DNA of 64,000 nucleotides from Pseudomonas putida (GCF_005080685.1 NZ_CP039371.1:1488001-1552000); one strand, 5' to 3'; numbered from the stretch's first letter, positions 1 to 8,972 are shown. Notes: generated from the sequence alone by a model not told the origin. Program-made: numbers and translations.

Positions 1-1269
1 CAGGCTTGCCGGCTGGCGCCACACACCGACATGAACCCGGTGCTGCTCAAGCCCAACAGCGATACCGGTGCCCAGGTGATCATCCATGGTCGCGCGGTCA
101 CCAGCATGAACGCGGTGGCCTACCACGACTACAAGGCCATCGCCATGCAGGCGGTCCTGGCTTCGCACCAGCGCCTGGACGCCGCCTACCCGGTGGTGCT
201 GGTCGAGGGAGCGGGCTCGCCGGCCGAGATCAACCTGCGCGCTGGCGACATCGCCAACATGGGCTTCGCCGAGGCGGTCGACTGCCCGGTGATCCTGGTC
301 GCCGACATCAACCGTGGGGGAGTCTTCGCCCACCTGGTCGGCACCCTCGAGCTGCTCTCGCCAAGCGAGCAGGCGCGGGTCAGGGGCTTCGTCATCAACC
401 GTTTTCGTGGCGACATCGCCTTGCTCCAGCCGGGCCTGGACTGGCTCGAGCAGCGCACCGGCAAACCGGTTCTGGGCGTGCTGCCCTACGTCACCGACCT
501 GCACCTGGAAGCCGAGGATGGCATCGACGTGCGCCAGGCGCACAAGGCCGAACGCGTGCTCAAGGTGATCGTGCCGGTGCTGCCGCGCATCAGCAACCAT
601 ACCGATTTCGACCCATTGCGCCTGCACCCGCAGGTGGACTTGCAGTTCATCGGCCCGGGGCAGCCGATCCCCGCGGCCGACTTGATCATCCTGCCTGGCT
701 CCAAGAGCGTGCGTGGTGACCTTGCCCAGTTGCGTGAGCGCGGTTGGGACAGTGCCATAGACCGCCACCTGCGCTATGGCGGCAAGCTCATCGGCATCTG
801 TGGTGGGCTGCAGATGCTTGGCCGAGAGGTGCACGATCCGCTCGGTCTGGAAGGAGCGGCCGGCTCCAGTCCTGGGCTTGGCCTGCTCGATTACGCCACG
901 GTGCTGGAAGCCGACAAGCAACTGCGTAACGTCACCGGGACCTTGAGCCTGGCAGCATCGAAGGTGGCCGGTTATGAGATTCATGCCGGCGTCACCCGTG
1001 GCCCGGCCCTGGAGCAGCCTGCCGTGCAACTGGCCGATGGCCGCTGCGACGGCGCGATCAGCGCCGATGGGCAGATTCTCGCCACCTACCTGCACGGCCT
1101 GTTCGAAGGCCCCGAGTCGTGCGCTGCGCTGCTGCGCTGGGCGGGCCTGGAGGACGTGCAACAGGTCGACTACGAGGCCCTGCGCGAACGCGACATCGAG
1201 CGCCTGGCCGACCTGGTGGAAAACCACCTGGACACCACGCTGCTGCGCCAACTCTGTGGAGTCGCCTGA
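1..1269 (+). CDS. cobQ: Cobyric acid synthase, 5'-truncated by window edge
   Basis: Cobyric acid synthase amidates the b, d, e and g side chains of adenosylcobyrinic acid a,c-diamide, using glutamine and ATP, in the cytoplasm. The frame is open from base 1 and reads [20 protein letters not shown], a conserved stretch that lies well inside CobQ, so roughly 60-70 N-terminal residues including the P-loop lie outside the window. The visible 422 codons hold the rest of the dethiobiotin-synthetase-like domain ([12 protein letters not shown]) and a C-terminal glutamine amidotransferase domain with the nucleophile motif [10 protein letters not shown] and a late YLHGLFE histidine. The gene is followed after one base by cobU, so it belongs to a tight cobalamin operon. 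The internal ATG at 31 is not the true start because the homology continues upstream of it. Confidence 0.95.
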   Translation, partial: QACRLAPHTDMNPVLLKPNSDTGAQVIIHGRAVTSMNAVAYHDYKAIAMQAVLASHQRLDAAYPVVLVEGAGSPAEINLRAGDIANMGFAEAVDCPVILVADINRGGVFAHLVGTLELLSPSEQARVRGFVINRFRGDIALLQPGLDWLEQRTGKPVLGVLPYVTDLHLEAEDGIDVRQAHKAERVLKVIVPVLPRISNHTDFDPLRLHPQVDLQFIGPGQPIPAADLIILPGSKSVRGDLAQLRERGWDSAIDRHLRYGGKLIGICGGLQMLGREVHDPLGLEGAAGSSPGLGLLDYATVLEADKQLRNVTGTLSLAASKVAGYEIHAGVTRGPALEQPAVQLADGRCDGAISADGQILATYLHGLFEGPESCAALLRWAGLEDVQQVDYEALRERDIERLADLVENHLDTTLLRQLCGVA

Positions 1270-1270
1270 C

Positions 1271-1792
1271 ATGCGCAACCTGATTCTCGGCGGTGCCCGC
1301 TCGGGCAAGAGCCGCTTGGCCGAGCAATTGGCCAGTGACAGCGGCCTGCCGGTCACCTACATCGCCACCAGCGAGCCGCTGGATGGTGAAATGAACCAAC
1401 GCGTGCGCCTGCACCGCGAGCGCCGGCCTGCCGCATGGGGGCTTATCGAGGAGCCCTTGGCACTGGCCCGCGTGCTGCGTGCCGAAGCCGCTGCCGGGCG
1501 CTGCCTGCTGGTCGATTGCCTGACGCTGTGGTTGACCAACCTGCTGATGCTCGAAGACGACCAGCGCCTGGCCGCGGAGCGCGATGCATTGCTCGAGTGC
1601 CTGGAGCGACTGCCCGGCACGATCATCCTGGTCAGCAATGAAACCGGCCTGGGCGTGGTGCCCATGGGCGAGCTGACCCGCCGTTACGTCGACCAGGCCG
1701 GCTGGCTGCACCAGGCAGTGGCCGAGCGCTGCCAGCGCGTGGTGCTGACCGTGGCCGGCCTGCCTCTCATGCTCAAAGGACCCGCACTATGA
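1271..1792 (+). CDS. cobU: Adenosylcobinamide kinase / GTP:adenosylcobinamide-phosphate guanylyltransferase
   Basis: Bifunctional enzyme (also called CobP) that phosphorylates adenosylcobinamide and then attaches GMP, giving AdoCbi-GDP for the nucleotide-loop assembly of cobalamin. It is 173 aa, the normal family size. The P-loop GGARSGKS is at residues 7-14, followed by [14 protein letters not shown] and [10 protein letters not shown], which are family hallmarks, and [11 protein letters not shown], the conserved C-terminal half. The start ATG lies one base after the cobQ stop. The end overlaps the cobT start (ATGA), which implies translational coupling. Confidence 0.95.
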   Translation: MRNLILGGARSGKSRLAEQLASDSGLPVTYIATSEPLDGEMNQRVRLHRERRPAAWGLIEEPLALARVLRAEAAAGRCLLVDCLTLWLTNLLMLEDDQRLAAERDALLECLERLPGTIILVSNETGLGVVPMGELTRRYVDQAGWLHQAVAERCQRVVLTVAGLPLMLKGPAL

Positions 1793-2844
1793 CCCAGACC
1801 TGGTGGCGCGACGCTTGCCAAGCGCTTGACCACACCGCCCTGCAGCAGGCCCGCGAGCGCCAGCGGCAACTGACCAAGCCCGCCGGCTCGCTGGGCCGTC
1901 TTGAAGGCCTGGCCGAGCGCCTGGCCGGCCTGCAAGGCTGCGAGCGGCCCAGCCTGGAGCGGGTCGCGATCGGCCTGTTCGCGGGTGACCACGGCGTGGT
2001 GGAGGAGGGAGTCTCGGCCTATCCGCAAGCGGTAACCGGGCAGATGCTGCGCAATTTCGTCAGCGGCGGCGCAGCTATCAGTGTGTTGGCCCGCGAGCTG
2101 GGGGCCAATCTCGAGGTGGTCGACCTGGGCACCGTCGACCTTGCCCTGGCATTGCCAGGTGTGCGTCATCTACGCGTGGCGGCCGGTACCGCGAACTTCG
2201 CCCGCCAGCCGGCGATGACCGACGGTCAGTTGCAGGCCGCCTTGCAGGCCGGGCGCGACAGCGCGTTACGCGCAGCCGAGGGCGGCGCACAGCTGTTCAT
2301 CGGCGGTGAAATGGGCATTGGCAACACCACGGCCGCCGCCGCCGTGGCCTGTGTCCTGCTGGACTGCCCGGCGCTGACGCTCAGCGGTCCGGGTACCGGC
2401 CTGGACCAAGCCGGGGTACGGCACAAGGCCGAGGTCATCGAACGGGCGCGGGCGCTGCATGGCTTGCGCGCCGACGAGCCGCTGCGGGTGCTGGCCTGCG
2501 TCGGTGGCCTGGAGATCGCCGCGCTTGCTGGCGCCTATCTGGCCTGCGCCCAGGCGGGTATCGCGGTGCTGGTCGATGGTTTCATCTGCAGTGTCGCGGC
2601 GCTGCTGGCCGTTCGCCTGAACCCGCAGAGCCAGGACTGGCTACTGTTCGCTCACCAGGGCGCCGAGCCAGGCCACCAGGCTGTACTCGAAGCCCTGCAG
2701 GCCGAGCCATTGCTGGCCCTGGGCCTGCGCCTGGGGGAAGGCAGTGGCGCGGCGCTGGCCGTGCCGTTGATGCGCCTGGCCTGCGCGCTGCATGGGCAAA
2801 TGGCGACCTTCGCCGAAGCGGCAGTGGCGGACCGCCCGGCATGA
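1789..2844 (+). CDS. cobT: Nicotinate-nucleotide--dimethylbenzimidazole phosphoribosyltransferase
   Basis: Makes alpha-ribazole phosphate, the lower-ligand precursor of cobalamin, from nicotinate mononucleotide and dimethylbenzimidazole. The 351-aa length is typical. Visible family motifs include [10 protein letters not shown] near residue 28, [31 protein letters not shown] and, near the C terminus, [12 protein letters not shown], which contains a conserved glutamate of the active-site region. The gene is coupled by 4-bp ATGA overlaps to cobU upstream and to cobC downstream, so the operon order is cobQ-cobU-cobT-cobC-cobS. Confidence 0.95.
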   Translation: MTQTWWRDACQALDHTALQQARERQRQLTKPAGSLGRLEGLAERLAGLQGCERPSLERVAIGLFAGDHGVVEEGVSAYPQAVTGQMLRNFVSGGAAISVLARELGANLEVVDLGTVDLALALPGVRHLRVAAGTANFARQPAMTDGQLQAALQAGRDSALRAAEGGAQLFIGGEMGIGNTTAAAAVACVLLDCPALTLSGPGTGLDQAGVRHKAEVIERARALHGLRADEPLRVLACVGGLEIAALAGAYLACAQAGIAVLVDGFICSVAALLAVRLNPQSQDWLLFAHQGAEPGHQAVLEALQAEPLLALGLRLGEGSGAALAVPLMRLACALHGQMATFAEAAVADRPA

Positions 2845-3397
2845 TCCTCGACCTGCTGCGCCATGGTGAGACCGAGCAAGGCGGCGGCTTTCGCGGCAGC
2901 CTGGACGATGCATTGACCGCAAAGGGCTGGATGCAGATGCGCGAGGCACTGCTCACAGCGGGGCCGTGGCAGATCCTGATCAGTTCTCCGTTGCAGCGCT
3001 GTGCGCGCTTCGCCGAGACCCTAGGCCTGCCGGTGCAACTGGAGGCGGACCTGCAGGAGCTGCATTTCGGCGAGTGGGAAGGCCGTAGCGCGTTGCAGAT
3101 CATGCAGGACCAGGCCGATGAGTTGGGGCGCTTCTGGGCCGACCCCTACGGCTTTACCCCGCCTGGCGGTGAGCCGGTCGCCGCGTTTGCCGAACGCGTA
3201 CTGAATGCGATCGGCCGCCTGGCCGCGGAACATGCCGGCAAGCGCGTGCTGCTGGTGACCCACGGCGGTGTGATGCGCCTGTTGCTGGCCAAGGCCCGTG
3301 GGCTGCCCGGGCGCAGCTGATGCAGGTGGAGGTCGGCCACGGCGCGTTGGTGCGTCTGCAGGTGAACGCCGATGGATCGTTGGTCGAGGGGGAGTGA
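2841..3397 (+). pseudogene. cobC: Alpha-ribazole phosphatase, apparent frameshift near the 3' end
   Basis: Histidine-phosphatase family enzyme that dephosphorylates alpha-ribazole phosphate or adenosylcobalamin phosphate. The phosphoacceptor motif RHGE is at residues 7-10 and the second catalytic histidine lies in VTHGGVMRLLL. The first frame stops at 3320 after 159 aa (ARGLPGRS), short for the family. The next frame continues without a break as QLMQVEVGHGALVRLQVN and stops at 3395-3397, one base before cobS. This is the expected C terminus of Pseudomonas CobC. The simplest explanation is loss of one C in the run at 3306-3308. It may be a real mutation or a homopolymer sequencing error. The catalytic core is intact either way, so the short product could still be active. 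Confidence 0.85.
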
Positions 3398-3398
3398 A

Positions 3399-4127
3399 AT
3401 GCTGCCATTGTGGATCGCCTTGCAGTTTCTGAGCAGCCTGCCGGTGCGCCTGGCAAGCATGCCCGAGCCGCGTGACATGGGGCGTTCGCTGCTGTGCTAT
3501 CCGCTGGTGGGGCTGCTGTTCGGGGTGCTGCTGTGGCTGGCCAGCCATCTGTTGCAAGGAACCCCGGCACCGTTGCAGGCAGCCCTGCTGCTGGCCTTGT
3601 GGGTCATGCTCAGCGGCGCGTTGCATCTGGATGGACTGGCCGATACCGCCGACGCCTGGCTTGGTGGTTTTGGTGATCGCGAGCGCACGTTACGGATCAT
3701 GAAGGATCCGCGCAGCGGGCCGATTGCCGTGGTGACGCTGGTGCTGACCCTGCTGCTCAAGTTCTGCGCCCTGTGGGTGCTGGTCGAGCGTGGAGCGGGT
3801 GGATTGCTGGTGCTGGCACCGGTGGTGGGGCGGGCAGCGATGCTCGGGTTGTTCCTTGGCACGCCGTATGTGCGCCAGGGCGGCCTGGGGCAGGCGCTGG
3901 CCGAGCATTTGCCGCGCCGGGCCGCAGGCTGGGTGCTGCTCGCCAGCGCGATGGGCTGCCTGCTGCTGGGTGGCTGGGTGGCGTTCTGGCCGCTGCTGGT
4001 GGCCACGGGTGTGTTCTTCTGCTTGCGTCGTTCGATGTGCCGGCGGCTCGGCGGGACGACCGGGGATACGGCCGGGGCGATGCTGGAGTTGCTGGAGCTC
4101 ACCGTGCTGCTGGGGCTGGCATTGTAG
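3399..4127 (+). CDS. cobS: Adenosylcobinamide-GDP ribazoletransferase (cobalamin synthase)
   Basis: Integral membrane enzyme that joins AdoCbi-GDP with alpha-ribazole (or its phosphate) as the last step of cobalamin assembly. It is 242 aa with several hydrophobic helices, for example LLCYPLVGLLFGVLLWLAS and AALLLALWVMLSGAL. The family signature HLDGLADTADAWLGGFGD, followed by RERTLRIMKDPRSGP, marks the cytoplasmic catalytic loop. The ATG at 3399 is chosen because it follows the cobC stop by one base, has a GAGGGGGAG ribosome site just before it, and gives the expected N terminus MLPLWIALQFLSSLPV. Confidence 0.95.
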   Translation: MLPLWIALQFLSSLPVRLASMPEPRDMGRSLLCYPLVGLLFGVLLWLASHLLQGTPAPLQAALLLALWVMLSGALHLDGLADTADAWLGGFGDRERTLRIMKDPRSGPIAVVTLVLTLLLKFCALWVLVERGAGGLLVLAPVVGRAAMLGLFLGTPYVRQGGLGQALAEHLPRRAAGWVLLASAMGCLLLGGWVAFWPLLVATGVFFCLRRSMCRRLGGTTGDTAGAMLELLELTVLLGLAL

Positions 4128-4233
4128 GGCCGGCCCCGGCGCTGGCGGCAATGTCCGGCAATGCTTCTGTCCCTGCCTGGCAAGCCGTATGGGGTAATCT
4201 CGGCTTCTTTCTCCAACGGCCAGGGAGGCCCAC

Positions 4234-5433
4234 ATGTTGCAGCTGATCCTCGCTGGCTGGTTGGCAGTACTGACCGCGCCTGTCTTCGCGGCCGACCTCA
4301 TCGACTTCTGGGACACCCCGCGCCATGGTGGCAATAGCTTCAATCGTCTGCCGCCCGATCAATCCTACTTCGATGCCCTGAGGGGTTATGGCGCTAGCTG
4401 GGTGAGACTGTCCTACGACAAATGGCAGCCCGCGCAGCGCGATTTCCTGCTCGGCAACGCCGACCACTACCAAGGCTTGCCGGCTGCCGACCTGAAGCAA
4501 TTGCGCAGCACCCTGGACCGCGCTCACCAGGCCGGTCTCAAGGTCGTCATCGCGCCACTGTCCTTGCCTGGCATGCGCTGGTCGCAGAACAACCAAGGCC
4601 AGTTCGACGACCGCTTGTGGCAAGACAAGGCCTACTGGACCCAGGCTGCCGAATTCTGGCGCGACCTGGCGGCGGAACTCAAGGACCATCCAGCCATTGC
4701 TGCCTATAACCTGATCAACGAGCCTGCGCCGGAAAAGCTCGCAGGCCTTGCCGAGCATGCGCCTGCGCAGCGCATGAGGCAGTGGTACTCGGCTGAACAG
4801 GGTGGTGCGCGGGACCTGCCGGGGTTGTACCGGCAATTGATCGCCAGCATCCGCGAGGTCGACAGCCAAACGCCGATCATGCTCGATGCAGGCTGGTTCG
4901 CAGCGGCGGATGCCTTCAGTTACTGGCCGGCACCCATGGCCGACGACCGGGTGCTCTACAGCGTGCATATGTACGAGCCCTACGCGGCCACCAGCGCCCC
5001 GAACATGGCGCGCGAACAACCCATCGCCTATCCGGGACCGGCGCCGTTCGCCGGCCAGCAGGAGCAGTGGGGCGCCCAGCGGGTCGAGCTGTACCTCAAG
5101 CAGCCTCTGGCCTGGGCGGATGCCATCGGGCTGCCTCGTTCACGCCTGGTGGTTGGGGAGTTCGGTTGCATGCGGCGTCTGCCGGGGTGCCGACAGTACC
5201 TGGAGGATGTCCTGACAGTGCTGGAGCGCGACCAGTTGCATTGGGCCTTCTACAGCTTCCGCGAGGACAGTTGGGACGGCATGGACTACGAACTGGGCTC
5301 GGCCAAGGTGCCTTGGCGATACTGGCAGGCGATCGAGCAAGGCGTTCCTGACCCGTTGCCGCGCCAGCCGACGCTTGAATTCGAACCGATCCGCAAGCGG
5401 TTGTCCGGCGAACAAGGCAGCCCGGAATCATGA
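4234..5433 (+). CDS. Secreted glycoside hydrolase family 5-like protein (cellulase fold)
   Basis: 399 aa with a signal peptide (hydrophobic LQLILAGWLAVLTAPVFA, likely cleavage before ADLIDFW), so it should act in the periplasm or outside. It shows the GH-A clan (beta/alpha)8 pattern: ASWVRLSYDKW early, IAAYNLINEP with the putative acid/base Glu163, SVHMYEPY, and VVGEFGC with the putative nucleophile Glu309. The two glutamates and their strand contexts fit GH5 endoglucanase/exoglucanase-like enzymes. The natural substrate cannot be read from the sequence. It stands alone about 100 bp after cobS, preceded by the GGCCAGGGAGG ribosome site, and has no polysaccharide-utilisation neighbours. Confidence 0.85.
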   Translation: MLQLILAGWLAVLTAPVFAADLIDFWDTPRHGGNSFNRLPPDQSYFDALRGYGASWVRLSYDKWQPAQRDFLLGNADHYQGLPAADLKQLRSTLDRAHQAGLKVVIAPLSLPGMRWSQNNQGQFDDRLWQDKAYWTQAAEFWRDLAAELKDHPAIAAYNLINEPAPEKLAGLAEHAPAQRMRQWYSAEQGGARDLPGLYRQLIASIREVDSQTPIMLDAGWFAAADAFSYWPAPMADDRVLYSVHMYEPYAATSAPNMAREQPIAYPGPAPFAGQQEQWGAQRVELYLKQPLAWADAIGLPRSRLVVGEFGCMRRLPGCRQYLEDVLTVLERDQLHWAFYSFREDSWDGMDYELGSAKVPWRYWQAIEQGVPDPLPRQPTLEFEPIRKRLSGEQGSPES

Positions 5434-5456
5434 AATTTCTTGCAACAGCATAGATG

Positions 5457-5470
5457 CGGGTATATACACG
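5457..5470. promoter_or_regulatory. Likely MarR operator, imperfect copy
   Basis: CGGGTATATACACG, one mismatch from the perfect palindrome CGGGTATATACCCG found at 5899-5912. It ends 5 bp before the MarR start codon, so a bound repressor would cover the promoter or translation start and allow autoregulation. Confidence 0.65.
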
Positions 5471-5475
5471 TATCC

Positions 5476-5880
5476 ATGTTGACCAGTGAATGCATCTGCA
5501 CCCATTTGCGTCGTGCCGCCCGCGGGGTGAGCCGGCATTATGACGAGGCCCTTGCCGGCTTCGGCATCAATGTTGCGCAGTTTTCCTTGCTGCGCCACCT
5601 GCAACGGCTCGATCGACCAAGTATCACCACCCTGGCAGAGGCCATGGGGCTCGAACGCAGCACGCTGGGCCGCAACCTGCGGGTGCTGGAAGCCGAGGGG
5701 CTGGTGGCGCTTGCTGGCGGTGACGATCAGCGTAACCGTGCGGTATTGCTCACCGCTGCTGGCAGCCTGCGCCTGCAAGAGGCCCACCCGGCCTGGGAGC
5801 AGGCTCAGGAGGCGTTGGTAACACAGCTGGGCGAAGGGCAGCGGGACGAACTGGTGCGCTTGCTGGAGCGGCTGGCCTGA
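5476..5880 (+). CDS. MarR-family transcriptional regulator
   Basis: A 134-aa winged-helix regulator. The DNA-binding core reads FSLLRHLQRLDRPSITTLAEAMGLERSTLGRNLRVLEAEGLV, followed by the wing GDDQRNRAVLLTAAG, both typical MarR features. The ATG at 5476 (MLTSECICTHLRRAARG) is preferred to a TTG 36 bp upstream, because the upstream segment would have to encode the operator palindrome and the protein would carry an odd extension. No strong Shine-Dalgarno precedes 5476. Since a TATATA element sits just upstream, a leaderless or nearly leaderless mRNA is possible. It is co-oriented with the MFS gene starting at 5944, and the matching palindromes before both genes suggest that it represses itself and the exporter. 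Confidence 0.88.
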   Translation: MLTSECICTHLRRAARGVSRHYDEALAGFGINVAQFSLLRHLQRLDRPSITTLAEAMGLERSTLGRNLRVLEAEGLVALAGGDDQRNRAVLLTAAGSLRLQEAHPAWEQAQEALVTQLGEGQRDELVRLLERLA

Positions 5881-5898
5881 TTCAATAACGACTAGAAG

Positions 5899-5912
5899 CG
5901 GGTATATACCCG
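5899..5912. promoter_or_regulatory. Likely MarR operator, perfect 14-bp palindrome
   Basis: CGGGTATATACCCG is its own reverse complement. It lies between the MarR stop (5880) and the MFS start (5944). The near-identical site at 5457-5470 precedes marR itself. Confidence 0.7.
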
Positions 5913-5943
5913 TGAACCTTGCGATGTGCTGGAGATAACGACA

Positions 5944-7146
5944 ATGACTTCGGTGTGGCGAACCAGCGGGTGGGTATTGGCGGGAGCGGCGGTGATTCTT
6001 GCCCTGTCGTTGGGTGTACGGCATGGCTTCGGTCTGTTCCTTGCCCCGATGAGCGCGGACTTTGGCTGGGGGCGAGGGGTCTTCGCCTTCGCCATCGCCT
6101 TGCAGAACCTGATCTGGGGTCTGGCCCAGCCATTCGCTGGTGCCCTGGCCGACCGTCTGGGCGCGGCGCGAGTGGTGATCATCGGTGGCGTACTCTATGC
6201 GGCCGGGCTGGCACTGATGAGCCTGGCCGATTCGCCACTGTCGCTGTCGCTCAGTGCCGGCTTGCTGATCGGCATCGGGCTCTCGGGTACTTCGTTCTCG
6301 GTCATCCTGGGGGTCGTGGGCCGCGCCGTGCCACCGGAGAAACGCAGCGTGGCGATGGGCATCGCCAGTGCTGCCGGCTCGTTCGGCCAGTTCGCCATGC
6401 TGCCTGGTAGCCAGGGGCTGATCCAGTGGCTGGGCTGGTCGGCGGCGTTGCTCGTGCTGGGGCTGCTGGTGGCGCTGATCGTGCCGTTCGTGAGTCTGCT
6501 GCGCGACCGCCCGCTGCCCAGCCATGGCGTCGAGCAAACCCTCGGCCAGGCGCTGCGCGAGGCCTGCTCGCATTCCGGCTTCTGGCTGCTGGCGCTGGGC
6601 TTCTTCGTTTGCGGCTTCCAGGTCGTGTTCATCGGCGTGCACCTGCCGGCCTACCTGGTGGACCAGCACCTGGCGGCCACTACCGGCACCACGGTGCTGG
6701 CGCTGGTCGGGCTGTTCAATATCGTCGGTACCTATGTCGCTGGCTGGCTCGGCGGGCGCATGTCCAAGCCGCGCCTGCTCAGTGCGCTGTACCTGCTGCG
6801 TGGGGTAGTCATCCTGATGTTCCTGTGGGCGCCGGTGACGGAGTTCAGCGCCTATCTGTTCGGTATCGCCATGGGCTTGCTGTGGCTGTCCACGGTACCG
6901 CTGACCAATGGCACCGTGGCCACGGTGTTTGGCGTGCGCAACCTGTCGATGCTCGGTGGCATCGTGTTCCTGTTCCACCAGTTGGGCGCGTTTCTCGGTG
7001 GCTGGCTGGGCGGCGTGGTGTACGACCAGACCGGTAATTACGACCTGGTGTGGCAGATCTCCATTCTGCTCAGCGTGCTGGCCGCGGCCTTGAGCTGGCC
7101 GGTGCGGGAACAGCCGGTCGCGCGCTTGCAGGCCCAGGTCGCATGA
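5944..7146 (+). CDS. MFS transporter (12-TM type)
   Basis: A 400-aa major facilitator protein of the inner membrane. It has an MFS loop 2-3 signature GALADRLGAARVVIIGG and a repeated TM pattern throughout. The ATG at 5944 follows GGAG by nine bases. A GTG 18 bp upstream is less likely. The upstream MarR gene and operator suggest drug or organic-acid efflux or uptake controlled by a small ligand; the substrate is unknown. The gene overlaps a 40-aa membrane peptide gene at its stop (ATGA). Confidence 0.88.
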   Translation: MTSVWRTSGWVLAGAAVILALSLGVRHGFGLFLAPMSADFGWGRGVFAFAIALQNLIWGLAQPFAGALADRLGAARVVIIGGVLYAAGLALMSLADSPLSLSLSAGLLIGIGLSGTSFSVILGVVGRAVPPEKRSVAMGIASAAGSFGQFAMLPGSQGLIQWLGWSAALLVLGLLVALIVPFVSLLRDRPLPSHGVEQTLGQALREACSHSGFWLLALGFFVCGFQVVFIGVHLPAYLVDQHLAATTGTTVLALVGLFNIVGTYVAGWLGGRMSKPRLLSALYLLRGVVILMFLWAPVTEFSAYLFGIAMGLLWLSTVPLTNGTVATVFGVRNLSMLGGIVFLFHQLGAFLGGWLGGVVYDQTGNYDLVWQISILLSVLAAALSWPVREQPVARLQAQVA

Positions 7147-7265
7147 GCAGGCTCTGGGGGCAGGGATTGCTGGTTGCCGCGCTCTTGCTGATGCTGGGGC
7201 TGGCCTGGTGGGGCTGGCAGAACGGCGGGTTGGCGTTGATGCAACTGGGCATGGGCGTCTGTTAA
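7143..7265 (+). CDS. Small single-span membrane peptide, 40 aa
   Basis: The ORF begins at ATG 7143 inside the MFS stop codon (ATGA overlap) and encodes MSRLWGQGLLVAALLLMLGLA followed by WWGWQNGGLALMQLGMGVC. It contains one hydrophobic helix of about 18 residues after a short positive N terminus, so a single membrane span is likely. The overlap implies translational coupling with the transporter. Such small proteins sometimes modulate their transporter, but here that is only inference. I recognise no family. Confidence 0.55.
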   Translation: MSRLWGQGLLVAALLLMLGLAWWGWQNGGLALMQLGMGVC

Positions 7266-7309
7266 GCGCTACCCTGCAGGTTCACGACCGTTAGCAGGAG
7301 AACCACACG

Positions 7310-7861
7310 ATGCGCGCACCTTGGTTGATGTTGCCGGTGCTGGGTTTGCTGAGTGCCACGAGCTGGGCGGCGGACTGCCCTGCGTTGTTGCAGGGCAGCT
7401 TGCCGGAGTTACGTGGCAAGGAGCAGGTTGACCTGTGCGAGCGCTTTGCCGGCAAGCCGTTGGTGGTGATCAACACTGCCAGCTATTGCGGGTTTGCACC
7501 GCAGTTCGAAGGGCTCGAGGCGACCTACAAGGAGTATCACGAGCAAGGGCTGGAGATGCTCGGTGTGCCGTCCAACGATTTCAAGCAGGAAGACGACAAC
7601 GCCGAGAACACCGCGAAGGTGTGTTACGCGAACTATGGCGTGACCTTCACCATGACCAAGGCGCAGCCGGTACGTGGCAAGGACGCGGTGCCGTTGTTCG
7701 TGGAGCTTGCCAATCAGAGCAGTGCGCCGAAGTGGAATTTCTACAAGTACGTGGTGGACCGCCAGGGCAAGGTGGTTGCCAACTTTTCCAGCTTGACCAA
7801 GCCTGACGATCCGCAGTTCCGGGAGGCGATCGAGAAGGCCATTGCTTCCAAACCTTTATAG
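7310..7861 (+). CDS. Glutathione peroxidase-family thiol peroxidase, exported
   Basis: 183 aa with a cleavable signal peptide ([20 protein letters not shown] before ADCPALL), so the enzyme is probably periplasmic. It reduces hydrogen peroxide and organic hydroperoxides using a thiol donor. The peroxidatic cysteine Cys60 lies in [16 protein letters not shown], and the conserved Trp-Asn pair is in [12 protein letters not shown]. The usual catalytic glutamine motif (CNQFGGQE) is replaced by SNDFKQED, so an Asp stands at the Gln position; it belongs to the non-selenium bacterial branch. A good ribosome site (AGGAG) precedes the ATG. Confidence 0.9.
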   Translation: MRAPWLMLPVLGLLSATSWAADCPALLQGSLPELRGKEQVDLCERFAGKPLVVINTASYCGFAPQFEGLEATYKEYHEQGLEMLGVPSNDFKQEDDNAENTAKVCYANYGVTFTMTKAQPVRGKDAVPLFVELANQSSAPKWNFYKYVVDRQGKVVANFSSLTKPDDPQFREAIEKAIASKPL

Positions 7862-7908
7862 GGTGGTGGCTTCGGTTCGGTTTTTGCTGTCTGCACAGGA
7901 GCGTTCCA

Positions 7909-8649
7909 ATGAGCACAGAAACGTCCAGAGCTGCCATTGTCACTGGGGGTTCCAGGGGCATCGGTAGAGCGATCGCTTTGCGTCTGGCTGCCGATGGTTT
8001 TGCGGTTGTGGTGAATTATGCGGGCGATGCAGCCAGTGCTCAGGCGACCGTGTCAGATATCGAAGCCGGGGGTGGCAGGGCGATTGCGGTCAAGGCTGAT
8101 GTTGCGCAGCCGCAGGAGGTCGCAAAGCTGTTCGCTGAGGCCCAGCAGGCATTCGGTCGCCTCGATGTGGTGGTCAACAGTGCAGGCGTCATGCCGACCG
8201 TGAGCATCGACGTGGCCAATCTCGATGCATTCGATCGGGCTATCGCAATCAACCTGCGTGGGGCGTTCCTGGTGTTGGCTCAAGCGGCGCAACACCTGGG
8301 TGAGGGTGGGCGGATCATCGCATTGACCACCAGCGTGATTGCCAAGGCGTTTCCCGGTTACGGGCCGTACATTGCCAGCAAGGCGGGTGTGGAAGGATTG
8401 GTGCATGTATTGGCCAATGAGTTGCGGGGTCGCAAAATCACCGTCAATGCCATCGCGCCTGGGCCTGTGGGAACGGAGTTGTTCTTCCGTGGCAAGAGCG
8501 AGGAGACTGTCGCCAACATTGCCAGGCAGTCACCGATGGAGCGTATTGGAACACCCGAAGAGATCGCCGGGGCCGTCGCCTTCTTGGCAGGGCCTGATGG
8601 TGCTTGGGTCAATTCGCAGGTATTGCGGGTCAATGGTGGCTTCGCCTGA
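7909..8649 (+). CDS. SDR-family oxidoreductase (3-oxoacyl-ACP reductase-like)
   Basis: A 246-aa classical short-chain dehydrogenase. The NAD(P) motif TGGSRGIG is at residues 12-19, the NSAG motif lies in VVVNSAGVMPT, and the catalytic YxxxK pair is Tyr154/Lys158 in GPYIASKAG. The end VNSQVLRVNGGFA is typical. It is preceded by AGGAG. No neighbouring gene fixes its substrate. Base composition is slightly less GC-rich than in the flanking genes. Confidence 0.88.
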   Translation: MSTETSRAAIVTGGSRGIGRAIALRLAADGFAVVVNYAGDAASAQATVSDIEAGGGRAIAVKADVAQPQEVAKLFAEAQQAFGRLDVVVNSAGVMPTVSIDVANLDAFDRAIAINLRGAFLVLAQAAQHLGEGGRIIALTTSVIAKAFPGYGPYIASKAGVEGLVHVLANELRGRKITVNAIAPGPVGTELFFRGKSEETVANIARQSPMERIGTPEEIAGAVAFLAGPDGAWVNSQVLRVNGGFA

Positions 8650-8711
8650 GTTGTCGTTGCACTTGCTTCCAGGTGCGCGGTAGTCCAGACGCAGCCGAGC
8701 CCAAACCCAGA

Positions 8712-8972
8712 TCAGTGCGGATGTACGGTCAGCGCTACCAGTCGCAGCACGATGGGTCGGACCATCAATACACAGATGAACGCGACCGGCATCGCCAATT
8801 GATAGGCCTTCAGGACATTGTTCAGGTAGTGCTCGGTGACCCCGGCGTTCGCCGCCGTGATCACGAAGCACATCAACAGCGCCATGATCGACGACATGTA
8901 GAACGCGAACACGTAAGGGGTGGCCGCAGGGCGAAGTTTGCGCCGGGTGCGTGGCTGGGAAAGGTTGCTCAT
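8712..8972 (-). CDS. DUF2798 family small membrane protein
   Basis: 86 aa with two hydrophobic segments (YVFAFYMSSIMALLMCFVIT and MPVAFICVLMVRPIVLRLV) after a basic N terminus. The layout, with a central ANAG and an AxPVAF helix, matches the uncharacterised DUF2798 family. It is divergently transcribed from the LysR gene at 9088 across about 115 bp, so the LysR protein could control it. Function unknown. Confidence 0.75.
   Translation of the reverse strand: MSNLSQPRTRRKLRPAATPYVFAFYMSSIMALLMCFVITAANAGVTEHYLNNVLKAYQLAMPVAFICVLMVRPIVLRLVALTVHPH

Noticed and set aside
5440..5475. TTG start of the MarR gene
   Set aside because: It would place the operator palindrome inside the coding region and adds an N terminus foreign to the family.
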